Source of the DNA: an uncultured Desulfobacter sp.
Lineage (GTDB): Bacteria > Desulfobacterota > Desulfobacteria > Desulfobacterales > Desulfobacteraceae
Assembly: GCF_963665355.1 (NCBI RefSeq)
Contig: NZ_OY762229.1
Span: 4,154,001-4,218,000 of the forward strand
Reading direction: 5' to 3'
Length of the DNA stretch: 64,000 nt
Shown: piece after piece, positions 1-6,488 of the stretch
Layout of the letters: the number at the start of each line of letters is the position of its first letter
Position numbering within the stretch: position 1 is the stretch's first letter
The notes under the pieces: model-generated
Databases searched by the model: none
Told to the model about the DNA's origin: nothing
What the model saw: the letters and a program-made list of their open reading frames with translations, nothing else
Made by a program: the position numbers and the translations under genes

Positions 1-1
1 G

Positions 2-802
2 GATAAAATATTCCGGGATTTCGGGGTTTACCCTTCAAGTGATATTGATCTGCTGGTCCCATTAAACCTTCTTGAAAAAATAAAAAGAATACTTGAATCC
101 GAATGCGATTACACGCCGGTTGAGGAATTTTTCCAGGAAGACCTTTTGGACAACCACTACCATCTTATTTTTAAAAGACGGATGACCGTTGAAGTTCACT
201 GGAACCTTGTGAAGCGGTATTTTTCCATTCCGGAAGAGTTCTGGTGGAAATCAGCCTTTCCTGTTGAGTGGGAGGGAGAACATATAATGGATCTAACCAT
301 TGAGAACAATATCCTGTATCAGGTTTTCAGGCTGTTTGACCATTGCTTTCATCCCTTGCGTTTCTTTGTTCTGCTCAGCGCTTTGATCGAAAAACATTAT
401 GACCACATCAACTGGGTGTGTTTACTCCGGAGGGCAGACCGGTTTGGGATGGGAAAATTGGTTGTCTTCACGTTACATATTTTAAGAGATTTGCTGGGAA
501 CGTCCGTACCCGATATGATATCAGCCTCACGCACCCGGGGATATACGGTATTCAGGTGCTTTGTAGTTTCAGGAATCTTTTCCGGGGTCCGCCGGAAGCA
601 TTTAAGGATGATGGTCTATACGCTGATGCTTATTGAAACAAGAACCGTTGTAAGGATTTTTTTGGGCAGGCTTTTCCCGTCAACCGGAGAATTGCGTCTG
701 AGATACAACTTGTCTCCCAAATCGAAAACAATCTATTTATACTATATGTTAAATCCGTTCCTTTTGATTTTTAAATCAAAAGATAGAGGGAAAAATGCTT
801 AG
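2..802 (+). CDS. Nucleotidyltransferase-family protein (NTP_transf_5 type), 5' end outside window
   Basis: The frame is open from base 2, so the gene begins left of the window; 266 residues are visible. Near the visible N-terminus is a SSDIDLLVP stretch, the metal-binding DxD signature of the nucleotidyltransferase fold, followed by a long, basic, hydrophobic C-terminal part rich in His, Arg and Phe. Family members of this kind are frequently found in exopolysaccharide clusters, but their substrate is not established. The last 8 bases overlap the start of the sugar transferase gene, so the two are translationally coupled. The family assignment is from the motif and context; the role in polysaccharide assembly is inference. 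Confidence 0.65.
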   Translation, partial: DKIFRDFGVYPSSDIDLLVPLNLLEKIKRILESECDYTPVEEFFQEDLLDNHYHLIFKRRMTVEVHWNLVKRYFSIPEEFWWKSAFPVEWEGEHIMDLTIENNILYQVFRLFDHCFHPLRFFVLLSALIEKHYDHINWVCLLRRADRFGMGKLVVFTLHILRDLLGTSVPDMISASRTRGYTVFRCFVVSGIFSGVRRKHLRMMVYTLMLIETRTVVRIFLGRLFPSTGELRLRYNLSPKSKTIYLYYMLNPFLLIFKSKDRGKNA

Positions 803-2237
803 AGAAAACGGAACATTAACGCTGGATTTGCAAAAAGCCCTGGATGTTATTATCACGGTATTTTCCTTTATTGCAGCTTACTTCCTCAAAAAGTATCTAT
901 TGTCGAAGGGAGTGGGAGGGTTGTCTATTGCACCCAACTATTACCTGATTCTGATGCTTATCATAATTTCGTGGCATATATCCTTCAAATGGATGGGGCT
1001 GTATATGTCCTACCGGGAGAGACCATTCTGGGATTTTTTTACAGCCATTGTAAGATCGAATCTTTTGGGTATGATCATCGTCAGTATTGTCATGTATGCT
1101 CTGCATATCCAGGGGGTGAGCCGTCTTTTAATGGGTGTTTTTCTGGTTCTCAATATTTGTTTTTTAACCCTGTCTAAATTTGTGGTGTTCAAAACCCTGG
1201 AACGGCTCAGGACAGACGGGTTTAATACCCGCAGTGTGCTGATCGTGGGCAGCAAGGAACGGGCAAAGGAGGTGATCCGGGCCATTGAAAAGCATAAGGC
1301 AACCGGGTATCGGGTCATAGGCTGTTTTGAGGTTGAAGAACAGCTTTTGGGAGAAACAGTGGAAAACGGGCATAAGGTGATCGGCCTGATCAGGGATCTG
1401 GAAACTTATTTGAGACACAATATTGTCGATGAACTGATATTTGCCATGCCGTTGAAAAAGATTAAAAAGGGGGACCGGTATCTGGCGTTGGCGGAAGGTA
1501 TGGGTATCAAGGTTAGGATCATACCGGACTGGGAGATTCATTATTTGATGTACCGGCCCAATGTGGCGACTATCCGGTTTGAATCATTTCTGGGTGTTTA
1601 TAATATGAGCCTGCAGTCCACGCCCAGGAATGAAGGTGCGATTTTGATCAAAAACGTACTTGGTTACGTGGGGGCTTTTATCATCACTTTTTTGCTGCTG
1701 CCGGTTTTTATCGCCATTGCCGTTGCCATTAAGCGATCATCTGACGGGCCGGTCTTTTACACCCAGGAGAGGCTGGGCATGAACGGCAGAAAATTCAAAC
1801 TCTATAAGTTTCGGACCATGGTTAACGATGCCGATAAAATCCGTGATGCCCTTGAAGAACAAAACGAGATGGACGGGCCTGTATTTAAAATGAAAAATGA
1901 TCCCAGGATTATTCCCGGGGTTGGCGAATTTTTGCGGAAGACCTCTCTGGATGAACTTCCCCAGTTGTTTAACGTGCTCAAGGGCCAGATGTGTCTTGTG
2001 GGGCCAAGGCCGCCCATCCCCAAGGAAGTGGATGAGTATTCGGTGTGGCACCGGCGGCGGCTCTCCATGAAACCGGGTATGACTTGTCTGTGGCAGATTG
2101 CACCCAATCGTAATGATTTGAGTTTTGAAGAGTGGATGAAACTGGATTTAAAATATATTGACAACTGGTCTTTGTTCAATGACTTTAAAATTCTGGTGCT
2201 CACAGCCCGGGCTGTGCTGACCCGGTCCGGCAGGTAA
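795..2237 (+). CDS. Exopolysaccharide polyprenyl glycosylphosphotransferase (WbaP/WcaJ type)
   Basis: This 480-residue membrane protein is the initiating enzyme that moves a sugar 1-phosphate from a UDP-sugar to undecaprenyl phosphate at the inner membrane. The N-terminal half has four to five hydrophobic segments (about residues 10-120) and a Rossmann-like CoA-binding_3 region (about 145-260, with SVLIVGSKERA). A further membrane segment near 285-310 leads into the bacterial sugar transferase domain, with the diagnostic KLYKFRTM, DELPQLFNVLKG, LVGPRPP and PGMTCLWQI motifs. Length is normal for the family. It overlaps the preceding nucleotidyltransferase and heads the polysaccharide region, fitting a role in lipid-linked repeat-unit synthesis. 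The sugar transferred cannot be told from sequence. Confidence 0.93.
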   Translation: MLRENGTLTLDLQKALDVIITVFSFIAAYFLKKYLLSKGVGGLSIAPNYYLILMLIIISWHISFKWMGLYMSYRERPFWDFFTAIVRSNLLGMIIVSIVMYALHIQGVSRLLMGVFLVLNICFLTLSKFVVFKTLERLRTDGFNTRSVLIVGSKERAKEVIRAIEKHKATGYRVIGCFEVEEQLLGETVENGHKVIGLIRDLETYLRHNIVDELIFAMPLKKIKKGDRYLALAEGMGIKVRIIPDWEIHYLMYRPNVATIRFESFLGVYNMSLQSTPRNEGAILIKNVLGYVGAFIITFLLLPVFIAIAVAIKRSSDGPVFYTQERLGMNGRKFKLYKFRTMVNDADKIRDALEEQNEMDGPVFKMKNDPRIIPGVGEFLRKTSLDELPQLFNVLKGQMCLVGPRPPIPKEVDEYSVWHRRRLSMKPGMTCLWQIAPNRNDLSFEEWMKLDLKYIDNWSLFNDFKILVLTARAVLTRSGR

Positions 2238-2260
2238 GCCAAAACTTCCTATTTTCATTT

Positions 2261-3307
2261 GTGAAATACCTTTTTGTAATTTTTGTTTTTCTGGTTCTGG
2301 GTACGGTTCTCAGCCACAAATGGATTGATCGGTATGAAGCAGCCGGACCGGATATGCTCACAGATCAATGGGAGGTTCGGGGGGAGGTTCGGGCCGGGGC
2401 AGATTGTCAGGGTATAGTACGAAACAACGATTTTCTTTTTTTGGAATCCCTGAACTTTTTGAAAAGTGTAAGTATTTGCCAGGCAGTATCCGGGTTTAAA
2501 CCGGGGATGGTTCTTCTTTTATCCGCAACAATAAGAGTTGAAAAGGTGGTGCCGGGCCCGAAGCCTTGGAACAGGGCAAGGCTGCTGCTTCTACAGAATG
2601 ATGGGAAAAGGAATCGATGGGATTTTCCTCATCATGTTGGGAAACCCTTTGAAGGTTCCATGAACTGGAAACGATTTGGTGCTGTTTTTACTGTGAGCCC
2701 TTTAACTGAGAAGTTAAACGTGGTGGCGCAGATGAACCAATGCCGGGGCATCTTTGAGTTAAAAGATATTCATCTTGTGCCTGTCATTGAGAGCGCTGGC
2801 TATATCCGGGCTCGAAGGGTTGTTCTGTTCTTATGGGCCGTGTTTGGCCTTGTTTTTATAAGCGCTGTTTTTGTCCGGATCAGGAAATCAACTCTTCTTA
2901 AAGTTGTTTTGGGACTTGTTTGTGCCGGCATCATTTTCGGCACCACCATGCCGGCAGGAATGAAAAAAGAAATGGTCAAGGATGTCAAAGCTGGTGCTGA
3001 AATTGCAAAACAAACAATTGTAACCACAGATAAAAAAGAAATTCCGTGGCAGCCTGAAAAAGTGGGCCATTTCTGTCTTTTTGCTTTGTTTGGATTTATA
3101 TTGATCAATGTTCTTGAACAGGATGGCGGATATACTGCTCTGGTCTACATGCTCATGGTTGCGGCGGGCACAGAGTTTGCGCAAGTTTATATAGACGGAC
3201 GCACCGGGTCTTTGGGGGACTTTTTTATTGATACTTCCGGATGCTGCCTGGGGATAATGATTTTTGTTCTATGCCGGAGATTTAAAAACAAAAAAGGTAA
3301 CGGGTGA
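2261..3307 (+). CDS. VanZ-family membrane protein with N-terminal periplasmic domain
   Basis: The start is GTG, followed at once by a membrane anchor (residues 1-18). Residues 25-175 form a soluble, probably periplasmic domain I do not recognise. Residues 185-345 carry four membrane helices with the VanZ-like pattern: WQPEKVGHF, then TEFAQVYIDGRTGSLGDF and a final helix. VanZ-type proteins are common in polysaccharide and exosortase-like clusters, but their biochemical role is unknown. The gene lies 23 bases after the sugar transferase and ends overlapping the small protein at 3307 (TGATG). A short fragment of its 5' part (GPDML.DQW) reappears at 3824-3850 in front of the second small-protein copy. 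Confidence 0.8.
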   Translation: MKYLFVIFVFLVLGTVLSHKWIDRYEAAGPDMLTDQWEVRGEVRAGADCQGIVRNNDFLFLESLNFLKSVSICQAVSGFKPGMVLLLSATIRVEKVVPGPKPWNRARLLLLQNDGKRNRWDFPHHVGKPFEGSMNWKRFGAVFTVSPLTEKLNVVAQMNQCRGIFELKDIHLVPVIESAGYIRARRVVLFLWAVFGLVFISAVFVRIRKSTLLKVVLGLVCAGIIFGTTMPAGMKKEMVKDVKAGAEIAKQTIVTTDKKEIPWQPEKVGHFCLFALFGFILINVLEQDGGYTALVYMLMVAAGTEFAQVYIDGRTGSLGDFFIDTSGCCLGIMIFVLCRRFKNKKGNG

Positions 3308-3459
3308 TGGAAATGAAAAAAGATTTTCTTATTATTTTGGCCTTACTGATCTTTGCAGTGATGGGAATTTATGTGTCATGTACGGGAACAGAAACAGACA
3401 CCACAATAGAAAAAAAAATCAACAAAACAGCATTAATTACCCCGGCAGGAATACAATAA
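3307..3459 (+). CDS. Small secreted or lipoprotein-like peptide, copy 1 (50 aa)
   Basis: This short frame starts ATG within the stop codon of the VanZ gene and encodes 50 residues: a Lys start, a hydrophobic segment (about residues 6-22) and the sequence YVSCTGTETD. The Cys sits where a lipoprotein Cys would be, but the residue at -3 is Tyr, so lipidation is doubtful. It is clearly homologous to the N-terminus of the protein at 3887 (shared GIYVSCTGT, then K.I.KTA), so the two arose by duplication. This copy stops early and lacks the Cys-rich part of its paralogue; it may be a truncated remnant. Function unknown. Confidence 0.5.
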   Translation: MEMKKDFLIILALLIFAVMGIYVSCTGTETDTTIEKKINKTALITPAGIQ

Positions 3460-3500
3460 TATCATTAGCTTAAGGATTTTCAGCAAGTGTCTATTCTTAT

Positions 3501-3529
3501 TTGACAACGGCATAAAGGGACAATAAAGT
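3501..3529 (+). promoter_or_regulatory. Predicted sigma-70 promoter of the phd-like antitoxin gene
   Basis: A perfect -35 hexamer TTGACA (3501-3506) is followed after 17 bases by TAAAGT (3524-3529), a fair -10 element, 35 bases ahead of the antitoxin start at 3564. The following inverted repeat overlaps the -10, as expected for an autoregulated antitoxin gene. Confidence 0.5.
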
Positions 3530-3547
3530 AGTTTTATGACCTACTTT
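3525..3547. promoter_or_regulatory. Inverted repeat AAAGTAG-N9-CTACTTT, likely antitoxin operator
   Basis: Seven-base arms AAAGTAG (3525-3531) and CTACTTT (3541-3547) match perfectly. The left arm overlaps the predicted -10 element and the repeat lies 16 bases ahead of a Phd/YefM-type gene. Proteins of that family repress their own promoters by binding palindromes at this position; binding here is inference. Confidence 0.45.
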
Positions 3548-3563
3548 TATTGGGGTGGAGATT

Positions 3564-3806
3564 ATGAAAACAATTACGGCCTCAAATGCCAACCGTAAAT
3601 TCTCCAGTTTGCTTCGCGATGTAAATAATGGTGAAGATATCACGATCACTTCACGGGGTAAGCCTGTCGCAAAAATTATTCCTGTGAAATCAACCGTAAT
3701 GCAAAAAAAGGCAATGAAAAATCTTCTTTTATCACGCCTGAAAACCCAGGCTGTCACTGGATTCCGAAATTGGACTCGGGACGAGTTATACGATGATGTA
3801 TTATGA
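3564..3806 (+). CDS. Phd/YefM-family antitoxin, orphan
   Basis: The 80-residue protein begins MKTITASNANRKFSSLL, the typical Phd/YefM N-terminus that binds DNA, followed by ITITSRGKPVAKIIPV, the second hallmark of the family. ATG 3564 is preferred to the GTG at 3555, which lies inside a purine-rich ribosome-binding region. The C-terminal half (toxin-neutralising in the family) diverges after residue 50. No toxin frame follows: the next bases are a remnant of the VanZ gene. It sits between the two copies of the small secreted protein, so it looks inserted into that duplication. It may act only as a DNA-binding orphan. Confidence 0.8.
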   Translation: MKTITASNANRKFSSLLRDVNNGEDITITSRGKPVAKIIPVKSTVMQKKAMKNLLLSRLKTQAVTGFRNWTRDELYDDVL

Positions 3807-3823
3807 TATCGGATACGGAGATC

Positions 3824-3850
3824 GGGCCGGATATGCTTTCAGATCAATGG
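3824..3850 (+). repeat. Remnant of a second VanZ gene copy (matches 2342-2371)
   Basis: About 27 bases repeat the stretch at 2342-2371 with few changes. In frame it reads GPDMLSDQWIIQ and then stops, against GPDMLTDQWEV in the intact VanZ protein. It lies just before the second small-protein copy, in the same order as vanZ-copy 1, so a vanZ-small gene pair was probably duplicated and most of the second vanZ later lost. Confidence 0.6.
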
Positions 3851-3886
3851 ATTATACAATAAACGTATAACAAAGAGATAACAGCG

Positions 3887-4258
3887 ATGAAAATAAATTT
3901 TTTCACCATTCTGATTCTGCTGAGCCTTGCTGTTATCGGGGTATATGTGTCATGCACAGGCACGCAAACAGACGCCACCGCCGGCAAACGGATTAAAAAA
4001 ACAGCATTCAGTCAGATAGATTCAGTTTTACTGGTGGCGAGCAATGATGAAACAGCAGCCATGGGTTGTCCATGCAGAAAGCCCGGAAACATAGAAAAGT
4101 GCAAATCCGGAAAGGGAGATTGCGCCCCCTGGAGCAGTTGGGATGAGTATACTTACTGTGTCTCTTTGCTCCTTGAAAATGAAAAATCAGGCCCCGGCTC
4201 TTCTTCGATAGCGATCCCGATCCCGATAGTGATAGCGACCGAAACATGGTATAGATAG
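3887..4258 (+). CDS. Small Cys-rich secreted protein, copy 2 (123 aa)
   Basis: The N-terminus (Lys start, hydrophobic residues 5-22, then VSCTGTQTD) is a signal peptide or anchor homologous to the 50-residue protein at 3307. The exported part has six closely spaced cysteines (GCPCRKPGN, EKCKSGKGDCAPW, YTYC between about residues 60 and 92), suggesting disulfides or metal binding. The last 20 residues (SSSIAIPIPIVIA) are simply the translation of a CGAT-type simple repeat at 4207-4241, so the original C-terminus was probably overwritten. I recognise no family. No modifying enzyme is nearby, so a peptide natural product is unlikely. The context is an exopolysaccharide cluster. Confidence 0.55.
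   Translation: MKINFFTILILLSLAVIGVYVSCTGTQTDATAGKRIKKTAFSQIDSVLLVASNDETAAMGCPCRKPGNIEKCKSGKGDCAPWSSWDEYTYCVSLLLENEKSGPGSSSIAIPIPIVIATETWYR
4173..4202 (+). repeat. 30-bp direct repeat, first copy (second at 4933-4962)
   Basis: The stretch starting TTGAAAATGAAAAATCAGG is repeated at 4933-4962 with two changes in about 30 bases. The first copy is coding (end of the Cys-rich protein); the second is in non-coding DNA after the DUF2442 gene. It brackets the DUF4160-DUF2442 pair and suggests a recombination or insertion boundary. Confidence 0.6.
4207..4241. repeat. Degenerate CGATAG/CGATCC simple repeat
   Basis: About 35 bases of near-tandem six-base units of the form CGATNN. The tract lies inside the 3' end of the preceding coding frame. 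It resembles the CGATTT repeats that flank the four-helix-bundle gene at 12258-12291 and 12672-12706. Confidence 0.6.
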
Positions 4259-4345
4259 CGGGGTATGATCCGGTTAAGCTGTTTTTATTTTAATCTGAAA
4301 ATATCTTATGATATTGGGCAAAGAAGACCATAAAAATATAATATA

Positions 4346-4597
4346 ATGCCGACAATTCTTCAGATTTTAGGTTGGCGTTTATTCTTCTATGCCAATGAGG
4401 GCAATGAACCCATACATATTCACTGTAGAAAGGGTGGGATGGAGTGCAAATACTGGCTGGATAGTGAAAAATTTGAGATTTCAGAAACATACGCGTATAA
4501 TATGAATAATAAATCCCGACGGGAGATTAGAAAAATCATTTATCATCATTTCGAATACCTTGAAGATGCGTGGAATGAGTTTCAAATGAGGAGATAA
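4346..4597 (+). CDS. DUF4160 domain protein
   Basis: The 83-residue protein is a whole DUF4160 domain: MPTILQILGWRLFFYANEGNEP, then HIHCRKGG and a charged C-terminal helix. The EGNEPIHIHC stretch with paired His is the family hallmark. It is followed after 4 bases by a DUF2442 gene; these two families are very often paired in bacterial genomes and have been suggested to form a toxin-antitoxin-like module, but no activity is established. The ATG at 4346 has no clear ribosome-binding site. Confidence 0.85.
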   Translation: MPTILQILGWRLFFYANEGNEPIHIHCRKGGMECKYWLDSEKFEISETYAYNMNNKSRREIRKIIYHHFEYLEDAWNEFQMRR

Positions 4598-4601
4598 GAT
4601 T

Positions 4602-4850
4602 ATGGATTTATATCATAATATCTGTGAGGTTCGTTTTGAAGGAAATCAATTTATTCTTAAAGTTGACGGCAAGGTAATGAGTTTTTATTTAGAAACGATA
4701 TCCTCTGCTTTGCACAATGCATCAAAAATCGAGAGAGAGACATTTGAGATTTCTCCCTCCGGTTATGGTATTCACTGGCCTTTGATTGATGAAGATATCA
4801 GTATCGACGGACTCCTTGGTATTGTTCATTCTCCAGAATTGACCTTTTAA
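4602..4850 (+). CDS. DUF2442 domain protein
   Basis: The 82-residue protein ends with SPSGYGIHWPLIDEDIS and IDGLLG, the conserved DUF2442 core. A strong GAGGAGA ribosome-binding site lies 8 bases ahead of ATG, inside the end of the DUF4160 gene, so the pair is one transcription unit. DUF2442 proteins are small and often pair with DUF4160; the biochemical role is unknown. Confidence 0.85.
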   Translation: MDLYHNICEVRFEGNQFILKVDGKVMSFYLETISSALHNASKIERETFEISPSGYGIHWPLIDEDISIDGLLGIVHSPELTF

Positions 4851-5045
4851 CTTTATGACAAGGACGTGGAGACTACGACAATTCCTCCCCCACCTTCGCT
4901 ATCGCTCAGGAAAGGGACTCCTTGGCTGAAAGTTGAAAATGAAAAATCAGGCCTCGGCTTTTAATAAAAGTATGATTGAAGTCCAAACAAAATTACAGGA
5001 TGGGACATCAACCCGGCATTCATATGATGCAGTTTTTGGGAACTG
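4851..5045 (+). other. Non-coding stretch with gene remnants
   Basis: No full gene. It contains the second copy of the 30-bp repeat (4933-4962) and, at 4971-5046, a short frame reading MIEVQTKLQDGTSTRHS that stops after 24 codons. I see no promoter or RNA structure that I would defend. The stretch reads as debris between the DUF4160/2442 pair and the following toxin-antitoxin remains. Confidence 0.4.
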
Positions 5046-5144
5046 ATGGATATAAAATTTGAATCTGCATTTTTAAAAGCAATAAAAAAGCAGGTTCAAA
5101 ATTTGTATTGCTTGGCCCCCCATGATAAAACCTATGGAATCTGA
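5046..5144 (+). pseudogene. Probable RelE/ParE-type toxin N-terminal fragment
   Basis: A 32-residue frame begins MDIKFESAFLKAIKKQ, which resembles the first strand and helix of RelE/ParE-family ribosome-dependent or gyrase toxins (usually 85-100 residues). The frame then stops, so about two thirds of a toxin would be missing. The assignment rests on a short stretch and could be chance; the neighbourhood of other broken toxin-antitoxin genes supports it. Confidence 0.3.
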
Positions 5145-5174
5145 TCTGAGTCCATCAATGATAAAGGTGTTCAT

Positions 5175-5405
5175 ATGGAAACCGCAAAAATATTTAAAAA
5201 CGTCAATTATCAAGCTGTGAGACTGCCGAAAGCATATCAATTCGATGTATCGGAGGTGCAGATTTTTCGCAGAGGGGATGAGATCGTTTTAAAACCTAAG
5301 CCGAAAAATCTATCAGAAGCTTTTAAATTACTGACCGAAATGTCGGATGACTTTATGATAGATGGGCGATGTCAGCCTTCTGTTCAGAACAGAGAACCTT
5401 TATGA
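5175..5405 (+). CDS. VapB-type antitoxin
   Basis: The 76-residue protein starts METAKIFKNVNYQAVRLPK and continues with VQIFRRGDEIVLKPK, the AbrB/SpoVT fold pattern of VapB antitoxins (AKIF...QAVRLP...GD.V.L.P). The start ATG follows AAAGGTG. It ends in an ATGA overlap with the vapC-like frame, the normal vapBC arrangement. Because its partner is truncated, this antitoxin is probably an orphan or only a regulator. Confidence 0.85.
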   Translation: METAKIFKNVNYQAVRLPKAYQFDVSEVQIFRRGDEIVLKPKPKNLSEAFKLLTEMSDDFMIDGRCQPSVQNREPL

Positions 5406-5551
5406 AGTATATGCTGGACACCGATATTTGCATTTATACCATCAAACGCAGGCCTGATCAGACTGTTGCATTCCTCAGCCGCCACAACGTGTTCGCCATG
5501 GCGATGAATGATGATAATATGGACCTTCTTAATCCCCAGATTCTGGGGTAA
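5402..5551 (+). pseudogene. VapC-type PIN-domain toxin, truncated to 49 aa
   Basis: The frame starts in the ATGA overlap with vapB and reads KYMLDTDICIYTIKRRP, the first strand and first acidic residue of a VapC PIN RNase. Family members are about 130 residues and need acidic residues spread over the whole chain; here only about 30 residues are recognisable before unrelated sequence and a stop near a CCCCAG-ATT-CTGGGG hairpin (5534-5548). The toxin should be inactive. Confidence 0.75.
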
Positions 5552-5576
5552 TTTCATAAATTTAAGCGTTTGATTA

Positions 5577-5654
5577 TTTTACCACGAAGTTATCGAAGTT
5601 CACGACGATATTCATGCACTAATCGTCGTGTTCTTCAGGAACTTCGTGGTAAAA
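5577..5654. repeat. 78-bp hairpin repeat (TTTTACCACGAAG...CTTCGTGGTAAAA)
   Basis: Two arms of about 33 bases are nearly perfect inverted copies: TTTTACCACGAAGTT at 5577 and AACTTCGTGGTAAAA ending 5654, with the inner ACGACGAT/ATCGTCGT also paired, around a 12-base loop. It can fold from both strands. The same ACCACGAAG/CTTCGTGGT core occurs in the hairpin at 15809-15866. It may be a palindromic intergenic repeat; it also sits where a terminator between the vapC remnant and the capsule operon would be useful. Confidence 0.7.
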
Positions 5655-5661
5655 TTTCGTG

Positions 5662-5700
5662 TTTGGAGGAAAAATCACCCATCTGCGGCGTTGCGGAAAA
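5662..5700 (+). repeat. Half copy of the palindromic repeat seen whole at 35334-35452
   Basis: The stretch contains TCACCCATCTGCGGCGTTGC and flanking A-rich sequence as in the left half of the 119-bp inverted repeat at 35334-35452. The right half is missing here, replaced by the sequence leading into the CpsB-type gene. Confidence 0.65.
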
Positions 5701-5741
5701 ACAGGACATGGCCGCTATTGCACAGGGCTTGACCGAAAACC

Positions 5742-6458
5742 ATGATTGATATTCACTGCCATATACTGCCGGGTCTTGATGACGGGCCTTCCACAATGGA
5801 CAAAGCTGTTGCCATGGCCCTGGCTGCTGTAAGTTCCGGCACCACCCGGATTGTTGCCACCCCCCATTTTAAAAACGGGGTGTTTGAGGTGAGTCCGGAA
5901 ATGGTAAAGGCCTCGGTCGCTGTGTTTACCGGGGTACTTGAAGAAAACAAGATTGCCCTTGAAGTATTGCCGGGGGCGGAAATTCGTATATCACCGGACA
6001 CCTGTTCTCATCTGGACCAGGGGGAGCTCCTGCCCTTGGGGGCTTCCAGGTATTATCTTTTTGAACTGCCGGATATCTTTATTAAAGATGGGATCATCAC
6101 GGTGCTGCGCCAGTTGCGGCAGCGGGAAGTTATCCCGGTGATTGCCCATCCCGAACGTAACCGGACCATTCAGCGGCATCCGGAAATGATTCCGGAGTTT
6201 ATTTTTGAAAATGCCTTGCTTCAGATCACAGGAAAAAGTATGACTGGCGAAAATGGAAAGCACAGCTTTAAGATTGCCCGGGATATGGTTAAAGAGGGGC
6301 TGGCACATTTTGTGGCGTCTGACGGGCATAGTATTCGGCGCCGGCCCCCTTGTCTTGACGATGTTGTAAAGGTTGTGGAAAAAATTGGCGGGAGAAAGGC
6401 GGTCAGAGCTATTTTCGAAGAGAATCCTGCAAAAATAGTGGCTGATGGACAGGTTTGA
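5742..6458 (+). CDS. CpsB/YwqE-type tyrosine-protein phosphatase (PHP fold)
   Basis: The 238-residue protein has the PHP metal-binding motifs in order: MIDIHCHILPGLDDGP (residues 1-16), ATPHF (about 40), PGAEIRI (about 78), IAHPERN (about 133) and ASDGHS (about 194). Proteins of this family are manganese-dependent phosphatases that dephosphorylate the tyrosine-rich tail of capsule/exopolysaccharide kinases and so control chain length. It begins the second half of the polysaccharide cluster, which also encodes a kinase with such a tail at 10134. Phosphatase-kinase pairing here is inferred from family knowledge. Confidence 0.92.
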   Translation: MIDIHCHILPGLDDGPSTMDKAVAMALAAVSSGTTRIVATPHFKNGVFEVSPEMVKASVAVFTGVLEENKIALEVLPGAEIRISPDTCSHLDQGELLPLGASRYYLFELPDIFIKDGIITVLRQLRQREVIPVIAHPERNRTIQRHPEMIPEFIFENALLQITGKSMTGENGKHSFKIARDMVKEGLAHFVASDGHSIRRRPPCLDDVVKVVEKIGGRKAVRAIFEENPAKIVADGQV

Positions 6459-6488
6459 TGCCATGGGGAAACGAATGGGGATGAAGTG

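Noticed and set aside
3887..4258. Peptide natural product precursor (RiPP) for the Cys-rich protein
   Set aside because: No radical SAM, cyclase, protease or dedicated exporter is near, and the signal peptide-like N-terminus points to ordinary export.
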